A stretch of DNA of 64,000 bases from Verrucomicrobiaceae bacterium E54 (GCA_022548915.1 JAKZES010000010.1:1-64000); one strand, 5' to 3'; shown: positions 37,489-45,991, numbered from the stretch's first letter. The notes: generated from the letters alone by a model not told the origin. A program made the numbers and translations.

Positions 37489-39675
37489 ATGAAAACCATC
37501 GTCTGCCCCCGCCACTGGCCTGCCGTCCTCACCTTCGCATTCATCTCCGCCTCCCCGGCCGCTCTGGGCCAGTTGCTGACCGACGATTTCGAGAGCTATG
37601 CGGCCGGCAGCGCACTCACTACTTCCGGTCCGTGGGCCACGGCCACCACGGGTCTGACGGTTCGTGACGAAGCGGCCGCCGCTCCCTTCGGAGATCCCAA
37701 CCAGTATCTCGACTACAACGACGCCGGCGGCGCGAGTGTCCGACTGACTTCCTCCAACATCAGTGGCACCGTGGGGGAGCTGACCACCTACTCATTCGAC
37801 TTCAACGAACCATCGGGAGGAGGGGGAGACGAGCTCATCATCGGTTACGCCAACAAGAATGGCGATTTGGACAGCAACACGAACCGACTCCGGATGCAAC
37901 TCGACGACGGCGTGATCAAGGACCTCACGTCGGCCGCGAATCCCGGGACCTCCGACAGCTACAGCCTCGACACCTCCTATCGCCTCTACGTGGTGTTCAA
38001 CGACACGGGAGCGGCGGAGAGCATCGCCGGCGAATTGATCGCCTCGCAGGAGGCGGGTGTGTGGATCCACCCCATTGGCGGTTCCCTTACCTTCGTCGGG
38101 AGGGACAACCCCTCCGCGAATTCTGTCTCGGACCAATACAGGGTCGGATTCCGTAGCTTCAGCACCCAAGAGCAGCAGGTGCTCATCGACAACGTCTCGC
38201 TGGACGCGGGTGCCGCGTTGCCCGACAGCGATCCGCCGGTCCTCACGGCGAAGGAGCCGGAAGGGGCAACGTTGCCGATCCACCCCGACGTCACTCCGAC
38301 GGCGACCTTCGATCGCAGGATCATTCCGGGTTCCGGCAACATCACGCTCAAAAAGACCGACGGGGACGTCACGGTCGCCACCCTGGACGTCACCGATCCG
38401 GCCCAGGTCGCTTTCTCCGGCTCCAGCTTGCGGCTCCTCCCGCCCAGCCCCCTCGATCTTGACACGGAATACTACGTCCTGATCGACAACGGGGCCATCG
38501 AGAGCATCGTCGGGGTGGATTACCCCGGAATCTCGGACACCACCACCTGGAGCTTCAAGACCGCCACTTCCCTGACTCCCGTCGCGGCTACCTTCAGCGC
38601 CGCCGATCGCATCGAAGGGCGGGCGGAATCGACTTCGACCGGCTATTTCCCGGGGGATGGAGGCAGTGGCCAAGTAGGCATTGGCGGCGGCACCGGCAGC
38701 CGGATCGACGTCAACCTCGTGCTCTCTTACGATCTTCCGACACTCCCGGCCGGCACCACCGTCGGTGCCGCGACCTTCAACTTCGAGATCAGCAACTACT
38801 TCAACCACAGTGGCGCCGACCCCGCCCTCGAGGTCTATCTGCTCGACAGCAGCGACCCGTCGACCACCGGCACCACCTTCTTCTATCACGGCCCGGCCGA
38901 TCCGAATCCGGAGGTCGAACGGGTCGGGTCCACCGACATCTCGCTGCCACAGGGAACCTCGGAAACCTACGACCCCGACGAGCAGGACCATTCCCACACC
39001 CTCACCGGTGACGCGCTCGCCCTCATGCAGAGCTTCTACGGCGGCGATCACGTTCCCGACCAAACCACGGTCTATTTTCGCTTCAATCTCAGCAATCTGA
39101 TCAAGCCCGGCGAGACCGGGGAAGGCGCGGACCTGTCCGGGTCCACGCTCGACCGCTACTTCGTCATCGCCAATGGCGACGAGTCCGGCCTCGTCATCGA
39201 CGCCATCGCCGCTTCGGGGCCGTATGACACCTGGGTGACTTCCTTCGACTGGTCCGCCTACGGCAGCCCCGACCAGACCCCGACCGGAAACCCCGACCTC
39301 GACCTGTTCTCCAACCTGTTCGAGTTCGCCTTCGGCACCGACCCGACGGTCTCCGACTCGTCCTCGCTCATCTGGACGGATCCAACCTTCACACCGGGCT
39401 CGCCCGTCGTCGCCCGGAGCTCCCCCGGAGGCGAATTCAGGGCCCGCTTCGTTCGCCGGACCGACGCCGGCGATCCGGGCAGCGTCAACTACGCCTGGCG
39501 CTTCAGCTCCGACCTCGCCGACTGGGAATCCAGCGACGACGCGCCCACCTGGCTGGTCGCACCCACCCCGCTGGGCACCGATGGTGACTACCAACTGGTG
39601 GAGGTGCCCTTCCCGTCCCTCGACAGCGGCCCGGACGCCCGGTTCTTCCAAGTCGAGGTGACCGAGGTGCCGTAG
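37489..39675 (+). CDS. Secreted modular protein (M1, Big_5-like, Y and R modules)
   Basis: A 728-residue exported protein with no catalytic domain I can identify. Signal peptide about 1-27. Modules in order: M1 (about 28-240), an SbsA-type Ig-like domain (about 245-360; HPDVTPTATFDRRIIPGSGN), module Y (about 365-560), closely matching GH85 module Y (NHSGADPALEVYLLD, FYGGDHVPDQTTVYFRFNL), and a C-terminal acidic linker plus module R (FSNLFEFAFGTDPTVSD to ARFFQVEV), which also ends the giant protein at 5222. There is no PEP-CTERM tail. The composition suggests a carbohydrate- or surface-binding protein acting next to the GH85 and GH29 enzymes. Confidence 0.8.
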   Translation: MKTIVCPRHWPAVLTFAFISASPAALGQLLTDDFESYAAGSALTTSGPWATATTGLTVRDEAAAAPFGDPNQYLDYNDAGGASVRLTSSNISGTVGELTTYSFDFNEPSGGGGDELIIGYANKNGDLDSNTNRLRMQLDDGVIKDLTSAANPGTSDSYSLDTSYRLYVVFNDTGAAESIAGELIASQEAGVWIHPIGGSLTFVGRDNPSANSVSDQYRVGFRSFSTQEQQVLIDNVSLDAGAALPDSDPPVLTAKEPEGATLPIHPDVTPTATFDRRIIPGSGNITLKKTDGDVTVATLDVTDPAQVAFSGSSLRLLPPSPLDLDTEYYVLIDNGAIESIVGVDYPGISDTTTWSFKTATSLTPVAATFSAADRIEGRAESTSTGYFPGDGGSGQVGIGGGTGSRIDVNLVLSYDLPTLPAGTTVGAATFNFEISNYFNHSGADPALEVYLLDSSDPSTTGTTFFYHGPADPNPEVERVGSTDISLPQGTSETYDPDEQDHSHTLTGDALALMQSFYGGDHVPDQTTVYFRFNLSNLIKPGETGEGADLSGSTLDRYFVIANGDESGLVIDAIAASGPYDTWVTSFDWSAYGSPDQTPTGNPDLDLFSNLFEFAFGTDPTVSDSSSLIWTDPTFTPGSPVVARSSPGGEFRARFVRRTDAGDPGSVNYAWRFSSDLADWESSDDAPTWLVAPTPLGTDGDYQLVEVPFPSLDSGPDARFFQVEVTEVP

Positions 39676-39720
39676 GATGTGCCGTCCTATAGATCGGTAG
39701 TTTTGAGAACCGCAGATTAA

Positions 39721-39775
39721 GGGGATTACGCAGATTTCCAAGATCCAGAAATCTGCGTAATCCCGGAAATCCCCT
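39721..39775. repeat. Inverted repeat containing GATTACGCAGATTT
   Basis: A 16-bp arm (39723-39738) is repeated inverted at 39748-39763 with a 9-bp spacer, followed by a partial third copy. It lies in the 223-bp gap before the fucosidase gene. A degenerate relative (GGGGGATGACGCAGATTCC) is at about 41930-41948. Phrases like CGCAGATTACGCAGATT recur in intergenic DNA of this phylum. Confidence 0.65.
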
Positions 39776-39898
39776 AAATCCATGGTAAACAGCGCCGTCC
39801 GGGCTTTGAGGATAATGTCTCGTCTGTTAGGCGGACTACACCAGCATGACCGAGACTCCCTCGCTGGCCCACCTGCCCATGGGCTGACGAATATTCTT

Positions 39899-41437
39899 AT
39901 GCCAGGCACTCATTCCATCTTCAGTCCACTCGACAGGATCCTCCCAACGCGGACGTCCTTGTCCGGTCTCCTGCTGATCTCCACCCTCATCACCTCACCC
40001 ATGTCCGCGAACCCACCCATCGCCAACGACCAGGGGACCACCGGCCTGCGTGCCGGGGAGACTCCGGAGCAACGAGCCGAACGCCTTGCCTGGTGGAAGG
40101 AAGCCCGTTTCGGGATGTTCATTCACTGGGGGCTCTACGCCAAGCTCGGCGGGGAGTACCAGGGGCCGGATGACGACAAACCCCGTCGGACCGACTGGAT
40201 CGGCGAGTGGATCATGAACTCGCTCCGCATTCCGGTCGCCGAATACAAGAGCCTGGCCACCGACTGGAATCCCCAGAACTGGGATGCCCAGGCCATCGTC
40301 CGGCTCGCGAAGCAGGCCGGCATGAAGTACATCGTCATCACGACCAAGCACCACGAGGGCTTCGCCATCTACGACTCCGACGTTTCCGACTGGAACATTC
40401 ACGATGCCACTCCGATGAAGCGCGACCCGATCGCCGAGCTGGCCGAGGCCTGCCGGCGTCACGGGCTCAAGCTGGGCTTCTACTACTCCCACAACCAGGA
40501 TTGGTGTCACCCCGGCGGCGATGCCTGGGGCTCGTTTTCGTGGCGGGGAAAGAAGGAGTTCCTGCCCGGCTGCGAACTTCCGGACGGGGAGGGTCGCTGG
40601 TGCTCGGGCTGTCACTGGGATAAGGCGCAGCTCGGGGACTATGACGAGTATCTCAGAACCGTCGCCCTGCCGCAGGTGGAGGAAATCCTGACAAAATACG
40701 GGCGGATCGACATCGTCTGGTTCGACACGCCACGGGTCCGCCGCCCCGCCGCCACCCGCGAGCAGATGCAGCCGTTTCTCGACCTGGTGGAGAAGCACCA
40801 GCCGCATGCCCTGATCAACAATCGTCTCGGGGCCGGCATCGAGGGCGACTACCGGACTCCCGAGCAGGAGATCCCCGACACCGGCCTCGACTACGAGTGG
40901 GAGACCTGCATGACGATGAACGAATCGTGGGGCTACAAAAGCTTCGACCACGACTGGAAGTCGCCGGAGGAGATCCTCTGGATGCTGGTCGACATCACCA
41001 GCAAGGGCGGCAACTTCCTGTTCAACATCGGCCCGGACGGCATGGGCAACATCCCCGCGCCGAGTGTTTCAAGACTGCTGGCGGTGGGGGAGTGGATGGA
41101 GACCCATGGCGAGGCGATCTACGGCTGCGGCCCGAGCCTCCTGGAGGGGCTGCCGGACGGCATCCGCAGCAGCACCAAGGTGGATGAGGACGGACACACG
41201 AGGATCTTCCTCTTCATCAAGGACTGGCCCAAGGACGGCAAGCTGGAGGTGTCGGGAGTTTCCGGAGAGCCGGTCGAGAGCCGTCTTCTGGGATCGGAGG
41301 TCGGGGTGGAGGCCCGTGTCGTCGATGAAGGACTTGTGGTCGAGGGCCTGCCGCAGAAGCCGCCTCACGAGATGGTTTCCGTCCTGTCGCTTTCCTTTAC
41401 GGAGCAACCTGTCCTCCGGCCAGGGCCGGAGCAGTGA
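39899..41437 (+). CDS. GH29 alpha-L-fucosidase
   Basis: The ATG at 39899 gives 512 residues; the frame stays open upstream into repeat-rich DNA but gains no domain. A signal-like N-terminus (LSGLLLISTLITSPMSA) precedes the catalytic domain: RFGMFIHWGLYAKL, GMKYIVITTKHHEGFAIYDS, GLKLGFYYSHNQDW and YGRIDIVWFDTP, where Asp276 of WFD is the expected nucleophile, then ETCMTMNESWGYKS and GGNFLFNIGPDGMGNIP. GH29 retaining enzymes release terminal alpha-L-fucose. No obvious carbohydrate-binding module is attached. A weak copy of the shared upstream element at 39683-39700 and the inverted repeat at 39721 precede it. Confidence 0.94.
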   Translation: MPGTHSIFSPLDRILPTRTSLSGLLLISTLITSPMSANPPIANDQGTTGLRAGETPEQRAERLAWWKEARFGMFIHWGLYAKLGGEYQGPDDDKPRRTDWIGEWIMNSLRIPVAEYKSLATDWNPQNWDAQAIVRLAKQAGMKYIVITTKHHEGFAIYDSDVSDWNIHDATPMKRDPIAELAEACRRHGLKLGFYYSHNQDWCHPGGDAWGSFSWRGKKEFLPGCELPDGEGRWCSGCHWDKAQLGDYDEYLRTVALPQVEEILTKYGRIDIVWFDTPRVRRPAATREQMQPFLDLVEKHQPHALINNRLGAGIEGDYRTPEQEIPDTGLDYEWETCMTMNESWGYKSFDHDWKSPEEILWMLVDITSKGGNFLFNIGPDGMGNIPAPSVSRLLAVGEWMETHGEAIYGCGPSLLEGLPDGIRSSTKVDEDGHTRIFLFIKDWPKDGKLEVSGVSGEPVESRLLGSEVGVEARVVDEGLVVEGLPQKPPHEMVSVLSLSFTEQPVLRPGPEQ

Positions 41438-41593
41438 TCAACCGGCCTTCCGTCGTCGCAGCGACCGGGACAAGCCATTCCAGATGATCCTGGAATCCGC
41501 AGTTGAAGGCGTTGCACGACCATTTTCAATCCCGGATGATGGCGATTAAAGGGAATGGCACTTCCTTAAGCGCACTTGTCATGTCGAGTTTCG

Positions 41594-41820
41594 ATCCCGG
41601 TAGGGATCCCAGCCATTAGCGCGGGGTCATCCGCTCTGCGGATGCACCCCGGGAAAAGGACGCAGAGAGGTCTCCGATCCCGGGCCGGGATCGCAGCCGC
41701 TCCGACATGGGAGGGCGGCTCGAAGCAGGCTGGCATCCCGATGGGATGCGGATCTCCGCCCACACACGGTTCCCGGGGTCTGCGACCGCCGGGCTAATGG
41801 CTGCCATCCCGCCGGGATGG
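41594..41820. repeat. REP-like palindrome cluster with inverted arms
   Basis: Four imperfect palindromes of one type, GATCCCGG..GGGATC or CATCCCG..GGGATG, lie at about 41593-41608, 41676-41692, 41734-41748 and 41804-41818. The outermost two carry the flank CAGCCATTAGC / GCTAATGGCTG in inverted orientation, so arms 41594-41620 and 41793-41819 pair over about 27 bp. This is the build of a bacterial interspersed mosaic element made of REP sequences. I see no transposase in the window. Confidence 0.75.
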
Positions 41821-42044
41821 TTCACGAAGTCCGGACCACCCTCAAGAGGCCACGGATGATTGAGGCATTTTCCTGGCTGGGATCGCGATCATCGCACTTA
41901 TCGAAGTGCCATTCGGATTAGGGGGATGACGCAGATTCCGGATCTCTGAAAATCCGCGGTTTCCAATCACAGGGGCACCTGGCAGGAAGTGCGCTGCAAG
42001 GACCACCACCTGACCCTCTTTGGCGAGGTCTGAGGAATCTCCAT

Positions 42045-42072
42045 CAAAAAGGCTCGCCCGTTGGGCGAGCCT
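42045..42072 (-). terminator. Rho-independent terminator
   Basis: Read leftward: stem AGGCTCGCCC, loop AAC, stem GGGCGAGCCT, followed by a run of U. The ten-base-pair perfect stem lies 25 bp past the stop of the leftward PEP-CTERM gene at 42098, which it most likely terminates. Confidence 0.85.
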
Positions 42073-42097
42073 GGGAGGAGAGCTTCTTTTGGCGATC

Positions 42098-42892
42098 TCA
42101 GCGACGACGACGCAGGAGGAATAGACCAGCGATTGCAGCGAAGCCCAAGGAGGAGGGCTCGGGAATGGCGGCGGCCCCTTCGAACAAGGTGACATTGTCA
42201 ACGATGGCATCCTGAAGGTCACCATTGAACGTTCTGAAGCCTACGGAATATCCATTGGTCGTATCCTTTTGACCGGTAGCAGTTCGGGAGCCCGCGAAAT
42301 AGGGAGACCCGCCTCCGCTTTGCTGCAGCCAGATGTCGGCGGTATTGGCGGCAAGAGTTCCTCCGCCATAGGCCACCGGATTATCCGTGTCGTTGAGGAT
42401 CATGTAGAAGGTATAGACGGTGTCCAGGCTGTAAGAAGTGGTGCCCGTCGTAGAGAGGCCGTCAACGACTCCATCGTTCAGGAAAACGCGTGCCCGGCTT
42501 CCGCTCGTGTTGATATCGCCCCGTGCGAAGCCGACATTCAGGTTGGCCCCCCCGCCACCAGACGGCTCGTAGAAATCAAACTGGAAGGTTGTTACCGCAT
42601 TGGCAGTCTGGGAATATTCCGCCGACTGAATTTGAAATCCGTTGTTACCGACAGTGTCGAAAAGCTCCAAATACTGATTCGGGGTTCCAAACACGGTGGA
42701 CGTGCTCTCATCCCGAACCACCGACTGGAGGTTGGACGTTACTGCGAAGCTACCGCTGTTGGTGCCGGAAAGGTTCGCGTTGGCCGTTAAGTCTTCGAAG
42801 TCTTCCGTGAACAGGACGGCGGCATGCGACGGAAGCGCCAGTGTGGCAAGAAGGGCGATTCCTTGGAGCAGGTGGAGGCGTTGGTGGATCAT
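42098..42892 (-). CDS. PEP-CTERM surface protein, M1 type (tandem copy with intact anchor)
   Basis: A 264-residue protein: signal peptide (HLLQGIALLATLALPSHA-A), M1 beta module (VLFTEDFEDLTANANLSGT, FQFDFYEPSGGGG, RARVFLNDGVVDGLSTTG, YGGGTLAANTADIWLQQSGG, AIVDNVTLFEG) and a full PEP-CTERM signal (AIPEPSSLGFAAIAGLFLL, then RRRR). The adjacent upstream gene at 42970 is a near-identical tandem copy up to and including PEPSS, so a recent duplication with sequence homogenisation is evident. A strong terminator follows. Only a weak version of the shared upstream element (about 42911-42935, leftward) is visible. Confidence 0.92.
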   Translation of the reverse strand: MIHQRLHLLQGIALLATLALPSHAAVLFTEDFEDLTANANLSGTNSGSFAVTSNLQSVVRDESTSTVFGTPNQYLELFDTVGNNGFQIQSAEYSQTANAVTTFQFDFYEPSGGGGANLNVGFARGDINTSGSRARVFLNDGVVDGLSTTGTTSYSLDTVYTFYMILNDTDNPVAYGGGTLAANTADIWLQQSGGGSPYFAGSRTATGQKDTTNGYSVGFRTFNGDLQDAIVDNVTLFEGAAAIPEPSSLGFAAIAGLFLLRRRR

Positions 42893-42969
42893 GGTTCGGA
42901 TCGGTGGTTTGGTTGCTGTTGGGGAATTTTAGACAGAATGCAAGCGGTCATCGCGGTCGGAGCGATCTC

Positions 42970-43983
42970 TCAGGGTGCCGTTTCGGCCCGGAGGAAGGTG
43001 GCGGACTTGGCGGTGCCGAGGTTGAACTGCACCGTGGCGTTGCCGCTGCCATCGGTGGTCACCTCGTTGCCGACGAGCGTTCCCACGCTGGCTCCGGTCA
43101 GCGGGATCGGATCCAGATCCGGATTCGAGAAATCCAGGTCGTCGGCCTCGACCAGCTTGTAGTTGGTGTTGGGGGCGCCCGCGAGGCTCACCTCGGCGCT
43201 GCCATCGCTTGGATCGTAGGTGAAGCCGGCGAGGGTCACCGAAGAAGGCTCGGGAATGGCTGCGGCCCCTTCATACAGGCTGACATTGTCGACGATGACA
43301 TCCTGAAGATCACTATTGAAAGTTCTGAAGCCTACGGAATATCCATTTGTTGGATCCTTTTGACCGGTAGCCGCAAGGGAGCCCGCGTAGAAGGGAGCCC
43401 CGCCTCCGCTTTGCTGCAGCCAGATGTCGGCGGTATTGGCGGCGAGCGTTCCTCCGCCATAGGCCACCGGATTGTCCGTGTCGTTGAGGATCATGTAGAA
43501 GGTGTAGACGGTGTCCAAGTCGTAGGAAGTGGTGCCCGTGGTGGAGAGGCCCTCAACGACTCCGTCGTTCAGAAACGCGCGTGCCCGGCTTCCACTCGTG
43601 TTGATATCGCCCCGCGCGAAGCCGACATTCAGGTTATCTCCCCCGCCACCGGACGGCTCGTAGAAATCGAACTGGAAGGTCGTGACCGCATTCGCAGTCT
43701 GAACATACTCCGCCGATTGGACTTGAAATCCATTGGTTGTGTTCCCGTCGAAAAACTCGACATATTGGTTCGGGGCACCAAACACGGTGGAAGTATTCTC
43801 GTCACGGACCACCGACTGGAGGTTGGACGTCACTGCAAAGCCACCGCTGTTGTCGCCGAAAAGGTTTTCGTCGGCCGTTAAGTCTTCGAAGTCTTCCGTG
43901 AACAGGTCGGCGGCATGCGACGGAAGCGCCAGTGTGGTGAGAAGGGCGATTCCTTGGAGCAGGGGAAGGCGTGGGTGCATCAT
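42970..43983 (-). CDS. M1-type surface protein whose PEP-CTERM anchor is replaced by module K
   Basis: The chosen ATG at 43983 aligns with the start of the tandem copy at 42892; an upstream frame to 44037 adds an unlikely leader. 337 residues: signal peptide, M1 module almost identical to the neighbour, and EGAAAIPEPSS. There the neighbour continues into a membrane helix and RRRR, but this protein continues VTLAGFTYDPSDGS into an 87-residue domain (module K: NTNYKLVEADDLDFSNPD, NATVQFNLGTAKSATFLRAE). The protein is therefore secreted without a membrane anchor although it retains the PEP motif. Module K also ends the proteins at 60240 and 51772 and sits inside the one at 53527. Confidence 0.9.
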   Translation of the reverse strand: MMHPRLPLLQGIALLTTLALPSHAADLFTEDFEDLTADENLFGDNSGGFAVTSNLQSVVRDENTSTVFGAPNQYVEFFDGNTTNGFQVQSAEYVQTANAVTTFQFDFYEPSGGGGDNLNVGFARGDINTSGSRARAFLNDGVVEGLSTTGTTSYDLDTVYTFYMILNDTDNPVAYGGGTLAANTADIWLQQSGGGAPFYAGSLAATGQKDPTNGYSVGFRTFNSDLQDVIVDNVSLYEGAAAIPEPSSVTLAGFTYDPSDGSAEVSLAGAPNTNYKLVEADDLDFSNPDLDPIPLTGASVGTLVGNEVTTDGSGNATVQFNLGTAKSATFLRAETAP

Positions 43984-44251
43984 GGTTCGGCTGAAGGGGG
44001 TGGATGCTGTTGGGAATGGATCAATGGCCAGTTCCAAGTGCCGGGCAGAGGGATTTCAGGGGACGAAGTTCGTTTGGAGCCTGAGGCTTGAATCCGCCGT
44101 GAAAATCCTCAGATGTCGCGACCAGGATTGACTTTTCGATGCAGGAATCGTCGCCACGACTCCCGCGTCCTCAAGAGAATTTGCAAAGAGTGCCTGTTTC
44201 CTGAATTAGAACAGTTTGCCGATTGGTGATCGGGCCCGCCTGCCGGCGGTC

Positions 44252-44370
44252 TCACTCGCGTTGACGGCGCAGGAGCAGGCCCATGCCGATCAGCCCAAGC
44301 AGTGCCGTGGAAGGTTCTGGAATTGCTGAAATCCAAATGGCGGAGTTGGAGCCTTCGTATCCGTCCCAGG
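44252..44370 (-). pseudogene. Orphan PEP-CTERM tail, out of frame
   Basis: Directly behind the FAD oxidoreductase stop, in another frame, lies about 40 codons reading AWDGYEGSNSAIWIS, AIPEPSTALLGLIGMGLLL and RRQRE before a stop. This is a perfect PEP-CTERM signal with no gene of its own. It may be the remnant of a surface-protein gene removed by recombination, or a tail the oxidoreductase lost through a frameshift. There is no start codon or ribosome-binding site of its own. Confidence 0.6.
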
Positions 44371-45939
44371 CTAATCCTCCGGCAGGTCCAGGGGGATGCC
44401 GCATTCGCGCAGGCGGGTCTGGAGCCGCGTCACGTCGATCGACTGCACGGCACCTTCGCCGGCCATGACCGCGGCGATCCCGGCGGCCTCGCCGAGATGC
44501 ATCCACGTTGGCTCCAGGCGGATCGCCGCGAAGGCGACGTTGCTGGCGGAAACGCAGACCGGCACCAGCAGGTTGGTGCATTCCTCCACTTTCGGCGTGA
44601 TGGCGCGGTAGGGGATGTCGAAGCGCATTCCCTCCTGCCACATGCGGCCCTCGTTGATGAAGTGATCCCGGTCGACCGCGTAGCGCGTGACATGGTGCGA
44701 GTCGATGAAGTGGGAGCCGATGTGGATGACGTCCTGCTTGTGGCGCCGCGTCGTGACGTCGTGCTGGGTGAGCACATACGGACCCTGCATCCGGCGCGCG
44801 GCGCGAATGTAGAGGTACCATGGCCAGTGGTCGTTGTCGGTCCACTCGTCCTTGCAGAAGCCGTACTTGGCCATGTCCTGGCGGATGCTCTCCGGCACCC
44901 GGGGATCCGATTTCAGGAACCACAGCATCCCATGGGTGTAGTCGCGATACTGCCGGTGGATCTTCTCGCGTTCCTCGAACGATGCCTCCGACCACGCGGT
45001 CTGCGCGCCGGGAATGCTCATCGAGACATAGGAAAACTGGCGGTTGTTGAGCTCCTTCTTCCTCGGGGAACCCGGGATGTCGTAGAGGCCGATGATGGCG
45101 CCAAGCCGCTTGAGGTAGCCGGCCTCGATGCAGCGCGCCAGCAGCTCGTGCTGCTTCGGGTCGTAGTTCTCCGGCTTTTCGATCGGCACCATGTTGGCCG
45201 GGTCCGTGGTCAGGTTCAGCCGGACGTTGTAGCAGATCGGGTGCTCGCTGGCGCCGAACTCCTCGGGCGGCGGCCCCGGCATGACACCGAAGAGCAGATT
45301 TCCGTCATCATCGTAGGGCGAGACCTTCACCTTTTCGTCCATGTAGCGCACGCCGGCCAGGTCCTCGTCGTAGGTGTCCCGCGCCTCGCGACCCACGGTG
45401 TAGGAAACCCCGGCCGCCGCCATCAGGTCACCCTCGTAGGTCGCGTCGATGAAGACCCGGGCCCGGTAGCTCGTCCCGCCTCGGACATGCAGCGCGGTGA
45501 GGCGCGTCCCGTTCTTTTCGACCTTGTCGAGCAACTGCTCGTAGCGAACCGGGACCTCCGCCTCCCCGAGTATCTCGAGGAAGACCTGCTCGGCATGCTT
45601 CGACTGCCACTGCCGCACCCCGCGCATGATCGCCCGTTCGGGGAATCCGCTGCGCAGCGCCGCCTCCTTGGTGAACTTCTGGCACAGCCCCCCCAGCGTG
45701 TCCGGATGCATGTGTTCGCCTTCGTCGCGGTTGAGGCCGCTCGTGCTCAGGCCACCGACGTGCCTCGTCTGTTCGAGCAAGACCACGGAGGCTCCTTCCC
45801 GCGCGGCCGCGATCGCCGCCGTGATCCCGCCCGGGGTGCCGCCGTAGACGCAGACGTCCGTCTCGACCACTTCGGCGTGAAGAACGGCACCGAGCATGCC
45901 CGGGAGAGCCAGCAGCGCGGCGATGGTTGATCGGGTCAT
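44371..45939 (-). CDS. Exported FAD-dependent oxidoreductase (FAD_oxidored type)
   Basis: The ATG at 45939 gives 522 residues with a signal peptide (TIAALLALPGMLGAVLHAE); a GTG at 45948 is the alternative. The nucleotide-binding site is VCVYGGTPGGITAAIAAARE, followed by VVLLEQTRHVGGLSTSGLN, and later VFIDATYEGDLMAAAGVSYT, REARDTYDEDLAG and the C-terminal FAAIRLEPTWMHLGEAAG typical of the PF12831-type family. These Verrucomicrobia/Planctomycetes proteins are usually exported and near carbohydrate genes; substrates are mostly unknown. It is related to the oxidoreductase part of the fusion at 53527. A foldback element begins 53 bp upstream, where its promoter should lie, and no copy of the shared upstream element is seen. 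Confidence 0.87.
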   Translation of the reverse strand: MTRSTIAALLALPGMLGAVLHAEVVETDVCVYGGTPGGITAAIAAAREGASVVLLEQTRHVGGLSTSGLNRDEGEHMHPDTLGGLCQKFTKEAALRSGFPERAIMRGVRQWQSKHAEQVFLEILGEAEVPVRYEQLLDKVEKNGTRLTALHVRGGTSYRARVFIDATYEGDLMAAAGVSYTVGREARDTYDEDLAGVRYMDEKVKVSPYDDDGNLLFGVMPGPPPEEFGASEHPICYNVRLNLTTDPANMVPIEKPENYDPKQHELLARCIEAGYLKRLGAIIGLYDIPGSPRKKELNNRQFSYVSMSIPGAQTAWSEASFEEREKIHRQYRDYTHGMLWFLKSDPRVPESIRQDMAKYGFCKDEWTDNDHWPWYLYIRAARRMQGPYVLTQHDVTTRRHKQDVIHIGSHFIDSHHVTRYAVDRDHFINEGRMWQEGMRFDIPYRAITPKVEECTNLLVPVCVSASNVAFAAIRLEPTWMHLGEAAGIAAVMAGEGAVQSIDVTRLQTRLRECGIPLDLPED

Positions 45940-45991
45940 GGTGCTCACACGGATCCGGGGAGCGAAATCTTTCGCCTCCGGGATCGTCCGC

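Larger units (their letters stand above)
41438..42097. other. Repeat-rich intergenic region
   Basis: About 660 bp without a credible gene between the fucosidase and the leftward PEP-CTERM gene. It contains the palindrome cluster at 41594-41820, a degenerate copy of the GACGCAGATT repeat near 41930, and the terminator of the leftward gene at 42045-42072. The short open frames on both strands are produced by the palindromes. Confidence 0.6.

Noticed and set aside
39683-39700. Further copy of the shared upstream element before the GH29 gene
   Set aside because: CGTCCTATAGATCGGTAG matches the left half only and the CAG/TTGC part is missing, so it was not counted.
42911-42935. Leftward copy of the shared element before the PEP-CTERM gene at 42892
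   Set aside because: TGTCTAAAATTCCCCAACAG keeps CTA and CAG but not TGG, and it lies closer to the start (about 20-45 bp) than the others.
44252-44995. One continuous 247-residue leftward protein ending in PEP-CTERM
   Set aside because: Only its last 40 residues look real; the rest is the FAD oxidoreductase read in the wrong frame. The tail is listed as an orphan instead.
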